Source: Pseudomonas peradeniyensis
Lineage (GTDB): Bacteria; Pseudomonadota; Gammaproteobacteria; Pseudomonadales; Pseudomonadaceae
NCBI RefSeq assembly: GCF_014268935.2
Contig: NZ_JABWRJ020000004.1
Coordinates: 1-64,000, forward strand
Direction of reading: 5' to 3'
DNA: 64,000 nucleotides
Part shown: in pieces, positions 62,771-64,000 of the stretch
How the letters are laid out: each line of letters starts with the position of its first letter
How positions within the stretch are numbered: the first letter of the stretch is position 1
Program-made: the position numbers and the translations under genes
Notes under the pieces: generated by a model
Told to the model about the DNA's origin: nothing
Database searches by the model: none
What the model saw: only the letters and a program-made list of their open reading frames with translations

Positions 62771-62848
62771 TGTACAAGAAGATTGTCTTTGTACAATTTT
62801 AGTCCTAGGCTTCAGTCATACCTGTACAATCCGCCATCGTTGTACAGG
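62771..62848 (+). promoter_or_regulatory. two paired TGTACA operators before the NTF2-SDR operon
   Basis: TGTACA occurs four times: 62771-62776, 62790-62795, 62823-62828 and 62841-62846. They form two inverted pairs spaced 18-19 bases, the second being a perfect CCTGTACAA / TTGTACAGG with a 10-base centre. Paired sites of this spacing suit MerR-family dimers, and LitR sites in Pseudomonas contain TGTACA. It lies 18 bases before the NTF2-like gene. Confidence 0.7.
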
Positions 62849-62865
62849 ATTGCCCGGAGCCGCGT

Positions 62866-63288
62866 ATGTCAGACTACCTGCAGCAGTTCACCGAATGCTT
62901 CGCCCGCCTGCACCGGGGCAACCTGGACTTGCTGGAAAACCTGTACAGCGAAGATGTCAGCTTTCGCGATCCGCTGCACCGGATCGATGGCCTGCCGGCC
63001 CTGAAGGCGTACTTCGCCCAGCTCTACGCCAACGCCCACGACATCCGCTATACCTTCACCGGCGCCGACGAGGTCCGGCCTGGGCAAGGTTACCTGCGCT
63101 GGACCCTGCACTTTCGCCATCCCCGCCTGGCCGGTGGTCGGCCCATCAGCCTGCAGGGCTGCAGCCATCTGCAATGGCAGCAGCGGGTACAGGTTCACCA
63201 GGATTATTTCGATGCCGGTGCCCTGCTGTATGAACATGTCCCGGTCATGGGCGGCGCCATTCGCTGGCTGAAGAGTCGGCTGGCATGA
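62866..63288 (+). CDS. NTF2/SnoaL-like protein of a light-type operon
   Basis: A 140-residue cone-fold protein of the NTF2/SnoaL superfamily. It opens F-T-E-C-F-A-R-L-H-R-G-N and contains the F-R-D-P-L-H-R segment. No signal peptide. Its stop overlaps the SDR start by ATGA. NTF2-like and SDR genes of this kind commonly begin operons followed by an FAD amine oxidase, DUF1365 and a CFA-like methyltransferase, part of light or singlet-oxygen responses. Those later genes would be outside the window. Its own activity is not known. Confidence 0.82.
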   Translation: MSDYLQQFTECFARLHRGNLDLLENLYSEDVSFRDPLHRIDGLPALKAYFAQLYANAHDIRYTFTGADEVRPGQGYLRWTLHFRHPRLAGGRPISLQGCSHLQWQQRVQVHQDYFDAGALLYEHVPVMGGAIRWLKSRLA

Positions 63289-64000
63289 GCCGCTACTGGC
63301 TGACCGGCGCCAGCAGCGGCATCGGCGCCGCACTGGCCGGGCAACTGCTGGAACAGGGACACCAGGTAGCCTTGGGAGGCCGCTGCGCCGAGCGCCTGAC
63401 GCCCCTGCTCGAACGCTTTCCCGGGCAGGCACTGGCGGCCCTTGGCGATATCGACGACCGCGAACGGCTGGCGTTGATCGCCGGGGAACTGCAGCAGGCC
63501 TGGGGCGCGCTGGACGGGGTCATCCTCAACGCCGGGACCTGCGAATACCTGGAGCCGGGCCGGTTCGACCCTGACCTGGTCGAGCGCGTGGTGCGCACCA
63601 ACCTGCTGGGCCTGTGTCATTGCCTGGCCGTCGCCCTGCCCTTGCTGCGCCGTGGCGAACGCCCGCATGTCGTGGTGATGGGCAGTTCGGTGGCCTGGCT
63701 CGCCCTGCCCCGGGCTGGCGCCTATGGTGCGTCCAAGGCCGCCGTGCGCTACCTGGTCGAATCGCTGCGCATCGACCTGGCCAATCAAGGCATCGATGTC
63801 ACCCTGGTCAGCCCCGGCTTCGTCGACACGCCCCTGACCCGCCGCAACGACTTTCCCATGCCCCAGCGCTGGACGGCGCAGCGCGCCGCCCGTCATATCG
63901 CCCGACGCCTGCCCGGGCGGCCACTGGAAATCAACTTTCCCGCTGCGTTCACCCTGGCCCTGCGCCTGCTCGGCGCGCTGCCGCCGCGTTGGCGCCTGGC
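63285..64000 (+). CDS. short-chain dehydrogenase (runs off the window)
   Basis: NAD(P)H-dependent short-chain dehydrogenase/reductase. Cofactor motif T-G-A-S-S-G-I-G at 7-14, N-A-G near 82, catalytic Y-G-A-S-K (Tyr near 148) and P-G-F-V-D-T-P near 175. The first 238 residues are visible and the gene continues beyond the window's end. Co-translated with the NTF2-like gene and controlled by the same TGTACA promoter. The substrate is unknown; lipid modification is a guess from similar operons. Confidence 0.88.
   Translation, partial: MSRYWLTGASSGIGAALAGQLLEQGHQVALGGRCAERLTPLLERFPGQALAALGDIDDRERLALIAGELQQAWGALDGVILNAGTCEYLEPGRFDPDLVERVVRTNLLGLCHCLAVALPLLRRGERPHVVVMGSSVAWLALPRAGAYGASKAAVRYLVESLRIDLANQGIDVTLVSPGFVDTPLTRRNDFPMPQRWTAQRAARHIARRLPGRPLEINFPAAFTLALRLLGALPPRWRL

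Overview
The window reads as a chromosomal segment of a fluorescent pseudomonad, most likely of the Pseudomonas putida group. The coding sequence is GC-rich and densely packed. Gene spacers carry hairpins of the P. putida REP type, built on a core that reads GCGGGGCAAGCCCGCTCC. The gene content also fits the group: a PpSB2-LOV-like photoreceptor beside a LitR/PplR-type MerR regulator, a glutathione-dependent formaldehyde cluster, a MetR-controlled mesX-mesD pair, pgm and kup. These are inferences from recognised protein families; no database search was run.

Layout, left half. 19-6806 is a catabolic-looking cluster (OprB-type porin, APC permease, ArgE-like amidohydrolase, DUF1028 protein, flavin monooxygenase, Rid-family protein). 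Its three promoter regions share a short motif. 6807-7930 holds a low-GC orphan RHS gene bounded by two copies of the Rid gene's 3' end. 7928-16140 carries pirin, pgm, a DinG-like helicase, a FAN1-type nuclease and an unrecognised 465-residue protein. 16384-17629 is an IS3-family element with a decayed transposase, sitting inside a REP repeat. 17660-19804 is a dehydrogenase with a divergent LysR regulator. 19805-21913 is a small low-GC island with two unrecognised convergent genes and a glutathione-transferase-like relic. 21914-27192 holds an MBL-fold hydrolase and a mirror-symmetric set of two AraC regulators and two paralogous hydrolases.

Layout, right half. 27311-40484 is an uptake region: yejABEF, two TonB-dependent receptors, and a FecR/ECF sigma pair. 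40673-42717 is a divergent amidase / DUF4198 pair with a Zur-like box between them. 42762-45879 is mesD, mesX and metR. 46019-50104 has a UvrA-like ATPase and a DUF3422 membrane protein. 50229-55149 is the formaldehyde cluster, with an intact frmR at one end and a broken frmR at the other. 55620-60177 has a small AraC protein, kup, DUF3455 and an ECF sigma/anti-sigma pair. 60336-64000 has a malate dehydrogenase, then the LitR-like regulator, the LOV protein, and a light-type operon (NTF2-like protein, SDR) whose promoter carries four TGTACA sites; the operon runs off the window.

The most informative sequence-level observations are: the shared promoter motif of the first cluster; the duplicated Rid tail around the RHS gene; decay of the operator-proximal frmR next to a perfect operator while a distal copy keeps its sensor residues; the paired TGTACA operators in the LOV/LitR region; the Zur-like box; and the unidentified gene pair at 20172-21533, which is the best candidate here for something undescribed.
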